Part shown: positions 55,673 through 64,000 of the stretch, one piece after another
Numbering within the stretch: the stretch's first letter is position 1
How the letters are laid out: each line of letters begins with the position of its first letter
Assembly: GCF_000577245.1 (NCBI RefSeq)
Contig: NZ_CBYO010000014.1
Span: 434,001 to 498,000 of the forward strand
DNA: 64,000 bases
Source: Paucisalibacillus algeriensis
GTDB lineage: Bacteria > Bacillota > Bacilli > Bacillales > Amphibacillaceae
Direction: 5' to 3'
Made by a program: the position numbers and the translations under genes
The notes under the pieces: generated by a model
What the model saw: only the letters and a program-made list of their open reading frames with translations
What the model was told of the DNA's origin: nothing
Databases searched by the model: none

Positions 55673-56468
55673 AACTTTGTGGTTCTAAGACATCTTTTTC
55701 TAAAATAACTATTTCTACTCTTCTATTTTTACTTCTGTTACTTGCATTATCGTTTGGAGCGAGTGGTTCTGTATCACTATAGCCACTGATTGTAAAACGT
55801 CTTTCATCTAAGCTATTCTCATTAACCAAAAACCTTACCACACTACTAGCTCTTGCACCGGATAACTCCCAGTTAGAAGGATATCTAAAACTCGACATAG
55901 GAACATCATCTGTATGTCCTTCTACCTTTATATCATTATCGATTTGTGATAGTAGATTACCAACCTTAGTTAAAAACGGAAGTGCTGAAGGTAAAATTAT
56001 GGCCTCTCCTGGATCGAATAATATACTATCTTGTAAAACTAAAACAACTCCACGTTCTGAGCGATTTGCAGATACTACATTATTTAGTGCATTCTCATCC
56101 AAATAATTTTCTACTTCTTCCATTAATTCATTAAGGGAGTCGTTTTCTTGATTTGATTCTGATTCAGCCCCAGCTTCATCTTCTTTTTCATCTGATACTG
56201 GCAACTCATATTCATTTGAATTTTGACCTTGTTTTTGTACACTAGTACTCTCCGTAGGGTTATCCATTGGTACAGGTGAAGGGAAAAAATCAAATATCAT
56301 TCGATTACGAAAAGAATCAGAAATAGCTTCAAATTTCACTGCATCTATTTGTGACATAGAGAATAACAAAATGAAAAAAACTAGAATCAATGTGACCATG
56401 TCGGAATAGGTTACCATCCATTTTGGAGCACCTTTATCAATTTTTTTTCTACTTTCTCTACGCTTCAT
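55671..56468 (-). CDS. motS: Flagellar stator protein MotS (MotB family)
   Basis: Forms the sodium-driven stator with MotP. The 265-aa protein has a basic N-terminus, one transmembrane helix carrying the ion-binding Asp (TYSDMVTLILVFFILLFSM), a linker with an acidic low-complexity stretch (about residues 85-120) and a C-terminal OmpA-like peptidoglycan-binding domain (VEGHTDDVPMS and SNRSKNRRVEI). The family assignment to MotPS rather than MotAB comes from the location next to ccpA, which is diagnostic in B. subtilis. It overlaps motP by 11 bp. Confidence 0.93.
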   Translation of the reverse strand: MKRRESRKKIDKGAPKWMVTYSDMVTLILVFFILLFSMSQIDAVKFEAISDSFRNRMIFDFFPSPVPMDNPTESTSVQKQGQNSNEYELPVSDEKEDEAGAESESNQENDSLNELMEEVENYLDENALNNVVSANRSERGVVLVLQDSILFDPGEAIILPSALPFLTKVGNLLSQIDNDIKVEGHTDDVPMSSFRYPSNWELSGARASSVVRFLVNENSLDERRFTISGYSDTEPLAPNDNASNRSKNRRVEIVILEKDVLEPQS

Positions 56469-57282
56469 TTAGGCCCTCCCCCACGAATGAGGATTCATCT
56501 TCATGAGCTTCTTTTGACTTCGTATTGTTCGAAAGAAATGCTCCTAATTTTTCTTCTAATATTCGTGGATTTTGACCAGATTGAACACCAATAACGCCCT
56601 CAATAATAATTTGTTTAATAAATACTTCTTCTTCTGTTTTATTTTCAAGTTTACTTGCCATCGGAGTGAATACTAAGTTAGCAAGAACTGTTCCATATAA
56701 AGTTGTGAGTAAAGCAACTGCCATACTTGGACCTAGTGTCGCTGGATCTTGTAAGCTATTCAACATCAATACAAGACCTATTAATGTACCAATCATTCCC
56801 CAAGCTGGAGCATATTCGGCACATTTTTCTAAAATCATTCTACCACGATAATGGCGTTCTTCCATCGCTGTGATCTCAGCGTTCATAATGTCATGTATTA
56901 CTTCAGGTTCAATACCATCAACAGCAAGTAGAATCCCTTTTTTAATAAATGGTTCATCGACATCATCTAGATCATTTTCTAATGCTAAAATACCTTCTCT
57001 TCTTGCACGTTCAGAAAGTCGGATAAAAAGATTAATTAGTTCAGGAAGCTGTCGGTCATTTTGGTTAAATGACTCCTTTAATACTTTTCCTGTTAATTTA
57101 ATTTGTTGCATATTAAAGTTAATAAGTAGTGAACCAATCATCCCACCTATTACAATAAGGATAGAGGTAAAGTCAAGAAAGGAAACAAAACCCTCAGTTC
57201 CACCACTAGAAAGTATTGCTCCCATAATCATGATAAAACCTACAGTAATGCCGATAGGAGTTAATAAATCTCGTTTTCTCAT
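56458..57282 (-). CDS. motP: Flagellar stator protein MotP (MotA family)
   Basis: Pentameric stator ring subunit. The 274-aa protein has four transmembrane helices (about residues 9-28, 30-48, 150-170 and 182-202), cytoplasmic charged loop LFIRLSERARREGILALEND with the rotor-interacting residues, and APAWGMIGTLIGLVLML at the conserved Pro. ATG 57282 (MRKRDLLTPIG) has GGGAG 7 nt upstream. First gene of the motP-motS pair. In B. subtilis ccpA-motPS are linked; here it follows ccpA by about 40 bp. Confidence 0.94.
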   Translation of the reverse strand: MRKRDLLTPIGITVGFIMIMGAILSSGGTEGFVSFLDFTSILIVIGGMIGSLLINFNMQQIKLTGKVLKESFNQNDRQLPELINLFIRLSERARREGILALENDLDDVDEPFIKKGILLAVDGIEPEVIHDIMNAEITAMEERHYRGRMILEKCAEYAPAWGMIGTLIGLVLMLNSLQDPATLGPSMAVALLTTLYGTVLANLVFTPMASKLENKTEEEVFIKQIIIEGVIGVQSGQNPRILEEKLGAFLSNNTKSKEAHEDESSFVGEGLNEA

Positions 57283-57336
57283 ATTCTCTCTCCCCAAACT
57301 TCTGCTTCAAATTACATTATACTGTTTTTATCGACA

Positions 57337-58338
57337 TTATTTTAATTTTGTTGAATTTCTTTCTATAAGACGGTGTGGTAATACTACTTTTTTCTCTTCT
57401 ACTTCTTCTTTATTCATATATTTAGTAAGTAAGCGCATAGCAACCGCACCGATATCATATGTTGGTTGAACAACCGTAGATAATGCTGGTCGAACCATTG
57501 TGGCTAATTTTGTATTATCAAATCCAAATACTTCTATGTCATCTGGAACCTTATAGCCTAAATCCTGAGCACCATGGATAACACCAAGCGCAATCGCATC
57601 TGAAGCTGCAAAAACAGCAGTTGGTTTGTCTGATAAATTCATAAACTTCTCTACAGATTTCATTCCAGAATCATATGTGTAATCACCACTTACTATATAA
57701 TCTTCTACGACTGGAAGATTAGCCTCTTTCAAAGCTCGCAAGTAACCTTGTTTTTTCAATTGGTTAATCGTATACTCTTCGTTTCCAAAGATAAATGCTA
57801 CCTTTTTATTTCCCTTTTCAATTAAATAATTGGTTGCTTCATAAGCCGCTTCCTCATAGTCAATATTTACAGATGGGATTGATTCTGTTCCATCATATGT
57901 GGCTGCTAACACCACTGGTACGGAAGCAGTTGAGAACTGTTGAACATGTTCTTTCGAGATATTTCCACCCATAAATATAATACCGTCTACTTGTTTTTCC
58001 AACATCGTATTAATTAGTTGTAACTCTTTATCCTTATTTTGATCAGAGTTACTCAATATGATATTGTACTTATACATCGTGGCAATATCTTCAATTCCTC
58101 TAGCTAATTCCGCAAAAAAGATACTAGAGATATCAGGGATAATTGCTCCAACTGTGGTAGTCTTTTTACTAGCTAGTCCACGTGCAACCGCATTTGGACG
58201 ATACCCTAACCTTTCAATCGTTGCTAATACCTTTTTTCTTGTTGTTGGCTTTACATTAGGGTTTCCGTTTACCACACGGGATACCGTTGCCATGGATACA
58301 TTTGCTTCTCTTGCTACGTCGTATATTGTTATTGTCAT
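57337..58338 (-). CDS. ccpA: Catabolite control protein A
   Basis: LacI-family master regulator of carbon catabolite control, activated by HPr-Ser46-P and binding cre sites. The 333-aa protein has the LacI HTH ([20 protein letters not shown]) and hinge helix [16 protein letters not shown], followed by the periplasmic-binding-protein-like core and the conserved [20 protein letters not shown]-type C-terminus. Length equals B. subtilis CcpA. AGGAGG precedes the ATG. It lies downstream of aroA but a terminator and 290 bp with tandem repeats separate them, so it has its own promoter. Confidence 0.97.
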   Translation of the reverse strand: MTITIYDVAREANVSMATVSRVVNGNPNVKPTTRKKVLATIERLGYRPNAVARGLASKKTTTVGAIIPDISSIFFAELARGIEDIATMYKYNIILSNSDQNKDKELQLINTMLEKQVDGIIFMGGNISKEHVQQFSTASVPVVLAATYDGTESIPSVNIDYEEAAYEATNYLIEKGNKKVAFIFGNEEYTINQLKKQGYLRALKEANLPVVEDYIVSGDYTYDSGMKSVEKFMNLSDKPTAVFAASDAIALGVIHGAQDLGYKVPDDIEVFGFDNTKLATMVRPALSTVVQPTYDIGAVAMRLLTKYMNKEEVEEKKVVLPHRLIERNSTKLK

Positions 58339-58450
58339 AAAATAAACCTCCTAGTTCCGTACTAATAGACAAGTTTCTACTCATTATCATACTCTAGTGT
58401 GAAAAAAAACACAAAAAATATCTTATAAAATCTTCGGCCGATTACAAGCC

Positions 58451-58576
58451 TAGTTCGGGACATGATACTCATAGTCGGGCGCATGATCTGGGTGCTTGGG
58501 AGCATGGTCACCGGTATCAGGCACAAGCTGCAGATTTTCTAGCGCATAATCCTTAGTTTCAGGAGCAAACACATAA
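58451..58576. repeat. Six 21-bp degenerate tandem repeats upstream of ccpA
   Basis: Six consecutive units with an exact 21-bp period. The core C(A)xxx begins at 58461 (CATGAT), 58482 (CATGAT), 58503 (CATGGT), 58524 (CAAGCT), 58545 (CATAAT) and 58566 (CAAACA), each preceded by a TCGGG-, TTGGG- or TCAGG-like segment. The region is GC-richer than its flanks. It lies between the aroA terminator and the ccpA promoter zone. It is not CRISPR-like, since there are no unique spacers. A function as an array of binding sites or a decayed mobile repeat is possible. Confidence 0.65.
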
Positions 58577-58600
58577 ATCCCTCTGTTCTAAATAAACCTA

Positions 58601-58633
58601 AAAACTAAGGATTTGACTAGTTGTCAAACCCTT
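58601..58633 (-). terminator. Intrinsic terminator of aroA
   Basis: Minus strand AAGGGTTTGAC pairs with GTCAAATCCTT, followed by AGTTTTTAGG; the stem overlaps the aroA stop. Confidence 0.8.
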
Positions 58634-59708
58634 AACTAATTGATGCATTGTATTTAGAAATTTCTTTTAAGAAGGTTTCAAACATTGGGATATCCATTTG
58701 TTGAGCAGAGTCAGACAATGCGACCGCTGGGTCTGGATGAACCTCAGCCATTATACCATCAGCTCCAATAGCTAGGGCTGCCTTAGCCATTGGTATTAAC
58801 AAATCTCTCCTACCCGTTGAATGAGTAACATCGACCATTACAGGTAAGTGAGTTTCTTGCTTTAATATTGGTACTGCTGAAATATCCAGTGTATTTCTTG
58901 TTGCTGTCTCATATGTGCGAATTCCACGTTCACAAAGAATGATTTTACCATTTCCTCGGGAAATAATATACTCCGCTGCATTTATAAACTCAGAAATAGT
59001 TGCCGATAAACCACGTTTCAATAGAACTGGTTTATCAACTTCTCCTGCTGCTTTCAGTAGTTCGAAATTCTGCATATTTCTAGCACCAATTTGGATGACA
59101 TCCACATAATCTAATGCAATTTCAATATGTGCTGGATTTACTATCTCACTTATTACTGCTAAATCAAACTCATCGGCAACTCGCCTCAAGATTTGTAAGC
59201 CTTCAATTCCCAATCCTTGAAAATCATAAGGCGAAGTTCTTGGCTTAAATGCTCCACCTCGAAAAAGCTTAATACCGTTCTTTTTCACGGCTTGAGCTAC
59301 TTCCCGAACCTGTTCATAGCTTTCAACAGCACATGGCCCCATAACGAAATGAGTTTTTCCATCACCAACTTTTTCACCTTTAACATCAATCACTGTGTTT
59401 TCAGGTTGTCGTTTACGGGATACTAATAATTCTTTACGGTGATCGTCCTCTATTAACTCAAGCCCAGCCTTGAACATTTCTTTAAAGATATGTTCAATGG
59501 TTGAATTATCAAACGGACCATTATTATGTTGAATTAATTGATCTAGCATTTCACGCTCTCTAACTGGATCAAATCGCTTTATACCTTGTTTGTTTTTTAT
59601 TTGACCAATTTGTTTCACAATAGCTGCTCGTAGGTTCACAAGTTCAAGTATTTGTAAATTAACATCGTCTAATCTATTTCGTAATTCGTCTAAATTGTTA
59701 TTCATCAT
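58632..59708 (-). CDS. aroA: Chorismate mutase / DAHP synthase
   Basis: First committed step of aromatic amino acid synthesis. The 358-aa protein joins an N-terminal chorismate mutase domain (about residues 1-90; [19 protein letters not shown]) to a KDO8P/DAHP-synthase barrel ([46 protein letters not shown]). As in B. subtilis AroA(G), the mutase domain is an allosteric site for prephenate and chorismate. AGGAGG lies 7 nt before the first of two adjacent ATG codons. Divergent from the FtsA-like gene. Confidence 0.96.
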   Translation of the reverse strand: MMNNNLDELRNRLDDVNLQILELVNLRAAIVKQIGQIKNKQGIKRFDPVREREMLDQLIQHNNGPFDNSTIEHIFKEMFKAGLELIEDDHRKELLVSRKRQPENTVIDVKGEKVGDGKTHFVMGPCAVESYEQVREVAQAVKKNGIKLFRGGAFKPRTSPYDFQGLGIEGLQILRRVADEFDLAVISEIVNPAHIEIALDYVDVIQIGARNMQNFELLKAAGEVDKPVLLKRGLSATISEFINAAEYIISRGNGKIILCERGIRTYETATRNTLDISAVPILKQETHLPVMVDVTHSTGRRDLLIPMAKAALAIGADGIMAEVHPDPAVALSDSAQQMDIPMFETFLKEISKYNASIS

Positions 59709-59887
59709 TTAATAGCCTCCTGAAAGGAAAAACTGCAAGAATTTCTACATAATGTGACATCATTATAGCTAATAATTTTCCCTTTGTCATCTTACAGTTT
59801 ATAATAAAAATAAAGATTTACGGGAAATTATGCTCATACAAATAGAGATTATTTTGGATACCTTTTACTATTAGGGGGATTTACATA

Positions 59888-62020
59888 ATGAAGGACAATT
59901 ATATATTTGCATTAGATATCGGAACCCGGTCTGTGACAGGGGTTATTTTACAAAAGTTCGAATCAAAATATACATTAGTTGATTATTGCGTAAGAGAACA
60001 TCGAGTCAGGTCCATGGTAGATGGCCAAATACATCATGTAGAAGAAGTTGCTGAGGTTATTAAAGAAGTCAAAGAAATGCTAGAAGCTAACCATGGTCCA
60101 CTACATAAAGTATGTGTTGCCGCTGCAGGAAGATCATTAAAAACGATTACTTCATCAGCGACATTCGAACTCAATCAAAAACCAGTTACAGACCACGAAA
60201 CCATTAAGCATTTAGAATTAAGTGCTGTGCATGCTGCACAACTCAAGATAGTTTCTGATGACATGGACCAGAACTTTTCGAACTATTACTGTGTTGGGTA
60301 TTCTGTACTTCATTATAAAATCGACGAAGATCTAATTGGCTCATTAATTGATCAGAGTGGCCAATTTGCCTCAGTTGAAATTATTGCTACCTTTTTACCC
60401 AAAGTAGTTGTGGAATCCCTAATCTCAGCATTAACCCGTGCAAATTTAGAAATGGATGCTTTAACATTAGAACCGATTGCGGCTATACAAGTACTTATTC
60501 CGGAATCCATGAGACGTCTAAACGTCGCCCTTGTAGACATAGGCGCTGGGACGAGTGATATTGCACTTACCAACTCAGGAACAGTCGTTGCATATGGGAT
60601 GGTGCCTATTGCTGGTGATGAAATAACGGAAGCAGTAAGTGATCATTATTTGCTAGATTTCCCATTAGCTGAGAAAACAAAACTAGAAATAGTGAAGAAT
60701 AGGCAGTCAACTGTTCAAGATATATTAGGATTTGAATCTACCATTACCTATGAGGATTTAGTAAACGATATCGGTGAAAGCATTGATAAATTAACAAACT
60801 CTATTGCCGAGGAAATACTACAATTAAACGGAACACAACCTAAAGCAGTCATGCTCATCGGTGGTGGCAGTCAAACACCCGATTTCACAGCAAGATTAGC
60901 TAATAAATTACAACTGCCATCCAATCGTGTTGCAATTCGCGATATCGAGGCAATCCAAATTCTGAATCAAACAGATAATCTACCAAATGGCCCTGATTTT
61001 GTAACACCAATCGGTATTGCTATTGCAGCTAAACAAAATCCAATTCATTATATCTCCATAAAAGTTAATGAAAAAATAATTCGGATGTTTGAAATGAAAC
61101 AGCTCACAATTGGTGATTGCCTTGTACAAGCTGGAATAGAAATAAATAAATTATACGGAAAACCAGGTATTGCGTCTATTATTACAGTAAACGGTAAATC
61201 AATAACCTTACCAGGTGAACTTGGTCAAGCTCCAGCAATTCTATTGAACAAGGAAGAAGCAACCGTTGATACAATTGTTCAAAATGGAGTTGAAATTGAA
61301 ATAAAAAAAGGTTTGGATGGATTGCAGCCAAAAGTCACACTTTTAGAACTTCTTGGAGATGTTCCTCCCATTCAAATTCGCTTTAATCAGCAAGCTTATG
61401 AAATAAAGTCAACATATTATGTAAATAACATGATAAAGGATCAGAATTATCTCATTCAGGACCATGATATCATTGAAGTACGCACACCAAAAACAGTTAG
61501 AGATTTCTTTACCTTTGTCAGCTCGGAAAAGCAGCCTGATCATAATGAATTTGAAGTATTCGTTAACCAGCACAGAGTAAAATTAGGCTTAGCTGAAACT
61601 CAGATTGTTATAAATAATAAGCCAGTATCATTAGATTATAAATTAAGACAACATGATCATTTACAAGTAATTCCGAAAAACATTCCCACTGTCGAGTTGT
61701 TATTAAAACAGTTAAATAAAGACTATCATCACCACATACGAGTAACATTTAATCACGAAACTATCATCATGAAACAACCGCAACTCATTGTTAAAAAAGG
61801 TGACACCGTATTAACTGAAGAAGACAGTATTTATCCGAATGACAGGTTATCAATAGAGGATAAAGTATTGGAACCTTTCATATTTCAAGATGTTTTCCGC
61901 TATATTGAACTTGATTTAACAAATGCAAGTGGTAACTTCACCGTGATGAAAAATAATCAACCCACTACCTTTTATGAGCAGGTATCTGAAGGCGATAACT
62001 TAGCTATTATTTGGGATTAG
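59888..62020 (+). CDS. FtsA/actin-fold ATPase with C-terminal beta-grasp-like repeats
   Basis: A 710-aa cytoplasmic protein. Residues 1-380 are FtsA-like: phosphate-1 FALDIGTRSVTGVI, an SHS2-type 1C-like insertion (VCVAAAGRSLKTITSSATF), phosphate-2 LVDIGAGTSDIAL (about residues 217-229) and adenosine motif MLIGGGSQTPDF. The 330-residue C-terminal extension has at least three weakly repeated beta-rich units (IITVNGKSITLP, IRFNQQAYEIKS and FEVFVNQHRVKLG, each leading to a D- or N-turn such as QDHDIIEVRTP or QHDHLQVIPK), resembling ThiS/beta-grasp folds. FtsA itself is about 430 aa, so this is not the housekeeping FtsA. No membrane helix. AGGGGG precedes the ATG. Possible cell-division or envelope scaffold; function unknown. 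Confidence 0.82.
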   Translation: MKDNYIFALDIGTRSVTGVILQKFESKYTLVDYCVREHRVRSMVDGQIHHVEEVAEVIKEVKEMLEANHGPLHKVCVAAAGRSLKTITSSATFELNQKPVTDHETIKHLELSAVHAAQLKIVSDDMDQNFSNYYCVGYSVLHYKIDEDLIGSLIDQSGQFASVEIIATFLPKVVVESLISALTRANLEMDALTLEPIAAIQVLIPESMRRLNVALVDIGAGTSDIALTNSGTVVAYGMVPIAGDEITEAVSDHYLLDFPLAEKTKLEIVKNRQSTVQDILGFESTITYEDLVNDIGESIDKLTNSIAEEILQLNGTQPKAVMLIGGGSQTPDFTARLANKLQLPSNRVAIRDIEAIQILNQTDNLPNGPDFVTPIGIAIAAKQNPIHYISIKVNEKIIRMFEMKQLTIGDCLVQAGIEINKLYGKPGIASIITVNGKSITLPGELGQAPAILLNKEEATVDTIVQNGVEIEIKKGLDGLQPKVTLLELLGDVPPIQIRFNQQAYEIKSTYYVNNMIKDQNYLIQDHDIIEVRTPKTVRDFFTFVSSEKQPDHNEFEVFVNQHRVKLGLAETQIVINNKPVSLDYKLRQHDHLQVIPKNIPTVELLLKQLNKDYHHHIRVTFNHETIIMKQPQLIVKKGDTVLTEEDSIYPNDRLSIEDKVLEPFIFQDVFRYIELDLTNASGNFTVMKNNQPTTFYEQVSEGDNLAIIWD

Positions 62021-62071
62021 CTCTAATGACAGAACTGGAAACACTTTATACCAAAAATTAATCTCTACACA

Positions 62072-62114
62072 AAAAGGATGTCGTAAGTGAATACTCACCT
62101 TACGACATCCTTTT
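62072..62114. terminator. Bidirectional terminator between the FtsA-like gene and ytxH
   Basis: AAAAGGATGTCGTAAG pairs perfectly with CTTACGACATCCTTTT (16 bp), flanked by A-rich and T-rich sequence. Confidence 0.9.
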
Positions 62115-62134
62115 CATTATTTTTTTCTTCAGTG

Positions 62135-62506
62135 TCAGTTTCTTGTAACTTCTTCCGCAGTTATATCCTCTGCATTTCCATCTTTATTTCTCATTTCTTG
62201 AATTTTAGATTGAACATTAGATGTAACTTCTTGTGTCTTATGTTTAAGTTCAGAGCCTTTTTCTGTTGCAAACTCTTTCCACTCTTGGCCTTTTGCCTGG
62301 GCAATATCTTTCCATTCAAGTCCTTTTGTTTGTGCGATATCCTTCCACTCTGTTGCACGGTCACGTACTTGGACAGCTCCCTGATTAATATCCCCTCTTA
62401 ATTCTTTACCAGACTTTGGAGCAAATAATAATGCCAAGCTAGCACCTACTGCAGCACCTATGACTGTACCTACGATAAAATCTCTACCGTTATTATTTTC
62501 TGCCAT
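62135..62506 (-). CDS. ytxH: YtxH-like general stress protein
   Basis: A 123-aa protein with one N-terminal glycine-zipper membrane helix (FIVGTVIGAAVGASLALLFAP) followed by a hydrophilic helical tail. The tail contains four 11-residue repeats starting near residue 52 (EWKDIAQTKGL, EWKDIAQAKGQ, EWKEFATEKGS, ELKHKTQEVTS), which resemble LEA-type amphipathic 11-mers. B. subtilis ytxGH(J) are sigma-B and sigma-H controlled. AAGGAGGAACC precedes the ATG. It follows ytxG by 14 bp. Confidence 0.9.
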   Translation of the reverse strand: MAENNNGRDFIVGTVIGAAVGASLALLFAPKSGKELRGDINQGAVQVRDRATEWKDIAQTKGLEWKDIAQAKGQEWKEFATEKGSELKHKTQEVTSNVQSKIQEMRNKDGNAEDITAEEVTRN

Positions 62507-62520
62507 GTTGGTTCCTCCTT

Positions 62521-62922
62521 TTATTTTCTCTTTTTTAAAAAATCAAATAGTGCAGCTCCCCATGTAACTGCTTGTGAAGCCTTATCTTGATTTTCTGAGG
62601 CTGCCCTAGAAACACTAGATGAAAATTGTTTTAATGATTGATTAAAGTCTTGAACTGTTTCACCAATTCCTTTAACACCATCAAATAAACCATCTAATTT
62701 AGCTGTTTTTTTATTTACATCATCAGCAAGGGCATTTGTCTTGTGTAGTAACTCCGTTGTTTCTGTTGTAATTCCTTGCATTTGCTTTTCTAGGCTCTCC
62801 AATGTATTCGCAACATTGTTAAGTGTTCGGGTTGAAGCCTTTAATGTTTTTGCTAAGTAAATTACTAGCACTGCAAAAGCAACGGCAGCAATTATTGCAG
62901 CAAGATAGAGTAAGATTTCCAT
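62521..62922 (-). CDS. ytxG: YtxG-like DUF948 membrane protein
   Basis: A 133-aa protein of the DUF948 family: one N-terminal transmembrane helix (EILLYLAAIIAAVAFAVLVI) and a coiled-coil tail (TLESLEKQMQGITTETTELL). The frame is open up to 62985; ATG 62922 is preferred, with AAGGA about 12 nt upstream, since ATG 62934 touches that sequence. Function unknown; stress-related by association with ytxH. First of the pair, downstream of murC as in B. subtilis. Confidence 0.88.
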   Translation of the reverse strand: MEILLYLAAIIAAVAFAVLVIYLAKTLKASTRTLNNVANTLESLEKQMQGITTETTELLHKTNALADDVNKKTAKLDGLFDGVKGIGETVQDFNQSLKQFSSSVSRAASENQDKASQAVTWGAALFDFLKKRK

Positions 62923-63204
62923 AGCAGTAATCATTCCTTTCTTTCTAAGTGAGTTTGCCAAAATGCAAGTGCTTGTACAATTCATGTTCCCTTTTATTTC
63001 GACAAATAAACATAAGTTATCGTAGACACATTCTTTATTAGTATATCTCCATTATAGGCTTTTCTATCATAAAATTCGAATGTTATGTAGTATTTTTTTC
63101 CAAGTAACAAAATTCATTCCTAACAAAAGATGGCATTCACGTTGAATAGGTAATGTAGAAATACCACTATGCATGCTGGGGTGATTAAAAAAATTCCCCT
63201 TCTG

Positions 63205-63238
63205 CTAAAAAAGCCTGTTACTTTTATGGTAACAGACT
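63205..63238 (-). terminator. Intrinsic terminator of murC
   Basis: Minus strand AGTCTGTTACC pairs with GTAACAGGCTT, followed by TTTT; 17 bp past the murC stop. Confidence 0.85.
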
Positions 63239-63254
63239 TTTTATAGATATATTG

Positions 63255-64000
63255 TTAAATACTATGAAGAATTTCTTCATAGGCTTTTTGGAACTTCTGG
63301 ATATCTCCAGCTCCCATAAAGATTAATACACTATTTTCATATTTCTTTAATTCTTCAATTCCTTCTAATTCTAGAACAGAACTATTAGGAATCAGCTTTT
63401 GTAAATCCTGAATGGTTAATTGCCCACTATCTTCCCTAGCAGACCCGAAAATCTCACATAAGTACACAGAATCTGCTGGACTTAAACTATCTGCAAATTC
63501 TTGCAAAAATGTTTTTGTCCGGGTAAATGTATGTGGTTGAAAAATAGCGATTACTTCTTTATTTGGATATTTCTTTCTTGCAGATTCAATTGTTGCTGTA
63601 ATTTCTCTTGGATGATGCGCATAATCGTCGATAATGATTTGATCATTTATTTTCTTTTCTGTAAAACGACGTTTAACACCTTTAAATGTATCCAGGTTTT
63701 TTATTGCATCTGCTTCCATACCTTCATATTGACATATTGCAATAACGGATAATGCATTTAACACATGATGGTTTCCATACATTGGAATGATGAATGTATC
63801 GTAATAGGTGTTACGAACAAATACATCAAACTCTGTACCATGCTCCGTTTCTCTCACATTTTGTGCTTGAAAATCATTTGACGGTAAGAATCCGTAATAA
63901 ACGACTGGAACCTTTGCCTGAATTTGTTGTAGCTTCTCATCATCACCACATGCAATTATACCTTTTTTAACTCTTTCTGCCATTGATTGGAATGCATCAA
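63255..64000 (-). CDS. murC: UDP-N-acetylmuramate-L-alanine ligase (N-terminal part missing)
   Basis: Adds L-Ala to UDP-MurNAc in peptidoglycan precursor synthesis. Only the C-terminal 248 codons are inside the window; the frame is open through position 64000, so internal Met residues near 63983 are not the start. Seen: [15 protein letters not shown] (Mur ligase middle domain), [32 protein letters not shown] and the C-terminal [13 protein letters not shown]. The full protein should be about 430 aa. Confidence 0.93.
   Translation of the reverse strand, partial: DAFQSMAERVKKGIIACGDDEKLQQIQAKVPVVYYGFLPSNDFQAQNVRETEHGTEFDVFVRNTYYDTFIIPMYGNHHVLNALSVIAICQYEGMEADAIKNLDTFKGVKRRFTEKKINDQIIIDDYAHHPREITATIESARKKYPNKEVIAIFQPHTFTRTKTFLQEFADSLSPADSVYLCEIFGSAREDSGQLTIQDLQKLIPNSSVLELEGIEELKKYENSVLIFMGAGDIQKFQKAYEEILHSI

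Noticed and set aside
58451-58576. CRISPR array
   Set aside because: The units are contiguous 21-mers with no unique spacers and low identity, and there are no cas genes.

Overview
The window is a low-GC Gram-positive chromosome segment from a spore-forming, motile member of the Bacillaceae. Gene content and order match the B. subtilis ytz/ytx/acu region closely, and the protein sequences suggest the Oceanobacillus/Virgibacillus/Ornithinibacillus neighbourhood (inference; no database was searched). No rRNA, tRNA, insertion sequence, prophage or CRISPR array was recognised.

Layout. 1-7.5 kb (minus strand): fxsA (cut by the window edge), pyk, pfkA, accA, accD, a GntR/FadR-type regulator and a malic enzyme, so glycolysis exit, malonyl-CoA supply and an NADPH-linked enzyme sit together. 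A perfect 17-bp FadR-type operator lies just downstream of the malic enzyme promoter. 7.5-15.7 kb: dnaE, the sporulation pair ytrH-ytrI, nrnA, ytpI, ytoI and small unnamed genes. 15.8-24.9 kb: an accessory island encoding a type IV pilus: two minor pilins, PilB, PilT, PilC, a major-pilin-like PilA, prepilin peptidase PilD and the PilM-PilN-PilO platform, all in one minus-strand cluster, plus a divergent plus-strand prepilin with an unusual C-terminal domain. 24.9-43 kb: housekeeping, stress and sporulation genes (ytkL, pspA, an Xaa-Pro peptidase, ald, a universal stress protein, ackA, ytxK, tpx, ytfJ/gerW, ytfI, an alpha/beta SASP, nifZ-thiI, ezrA, refZ, a GAF-type methionine sulfoxide reductase, a GAF-GGDEF protein), ending with rpsD and its S4 leader. 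43.4-44.5 kb: a protein that fuses an XRE-type helix-turn-helix to a catalytically dead F1-ATPase beta-subunit-like domain. 44.5-52.8 kb: an alpha/beta hydrolase, an acetamidase/formamidase-family protein, a small membrane-anchored protein, tyrS with a T-box leader, a class A penicillin-binding protein and a small-molecule kinase. 53-64 kb: acuA (broken by an in-frame stop), acuB, acuC, motS-motP, ccpA, aroA, a large FtsA-like ATPase, ytxH, ytxG and murC (cut by the window edge).

The strongest candidates for undescribed biology are the HTH/F1-beta fusion at 43399-44454, the T4P island with its divergent prepilin, and the FtsA-like protein with beta-grasp-like C-terminal repeats. Smaller points are a Tpx that has lost its resolving cysteine, six 21-bp tandem repeats upstream of ccpA, a 123-bp imperfect palindrome beside fxsA, and the nonsense codon in acuA.

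Start codons were chosen mainly from Shine-Dalgarno spacing and remembered homologue N-termini. Promoter calls are by eye against consensus.
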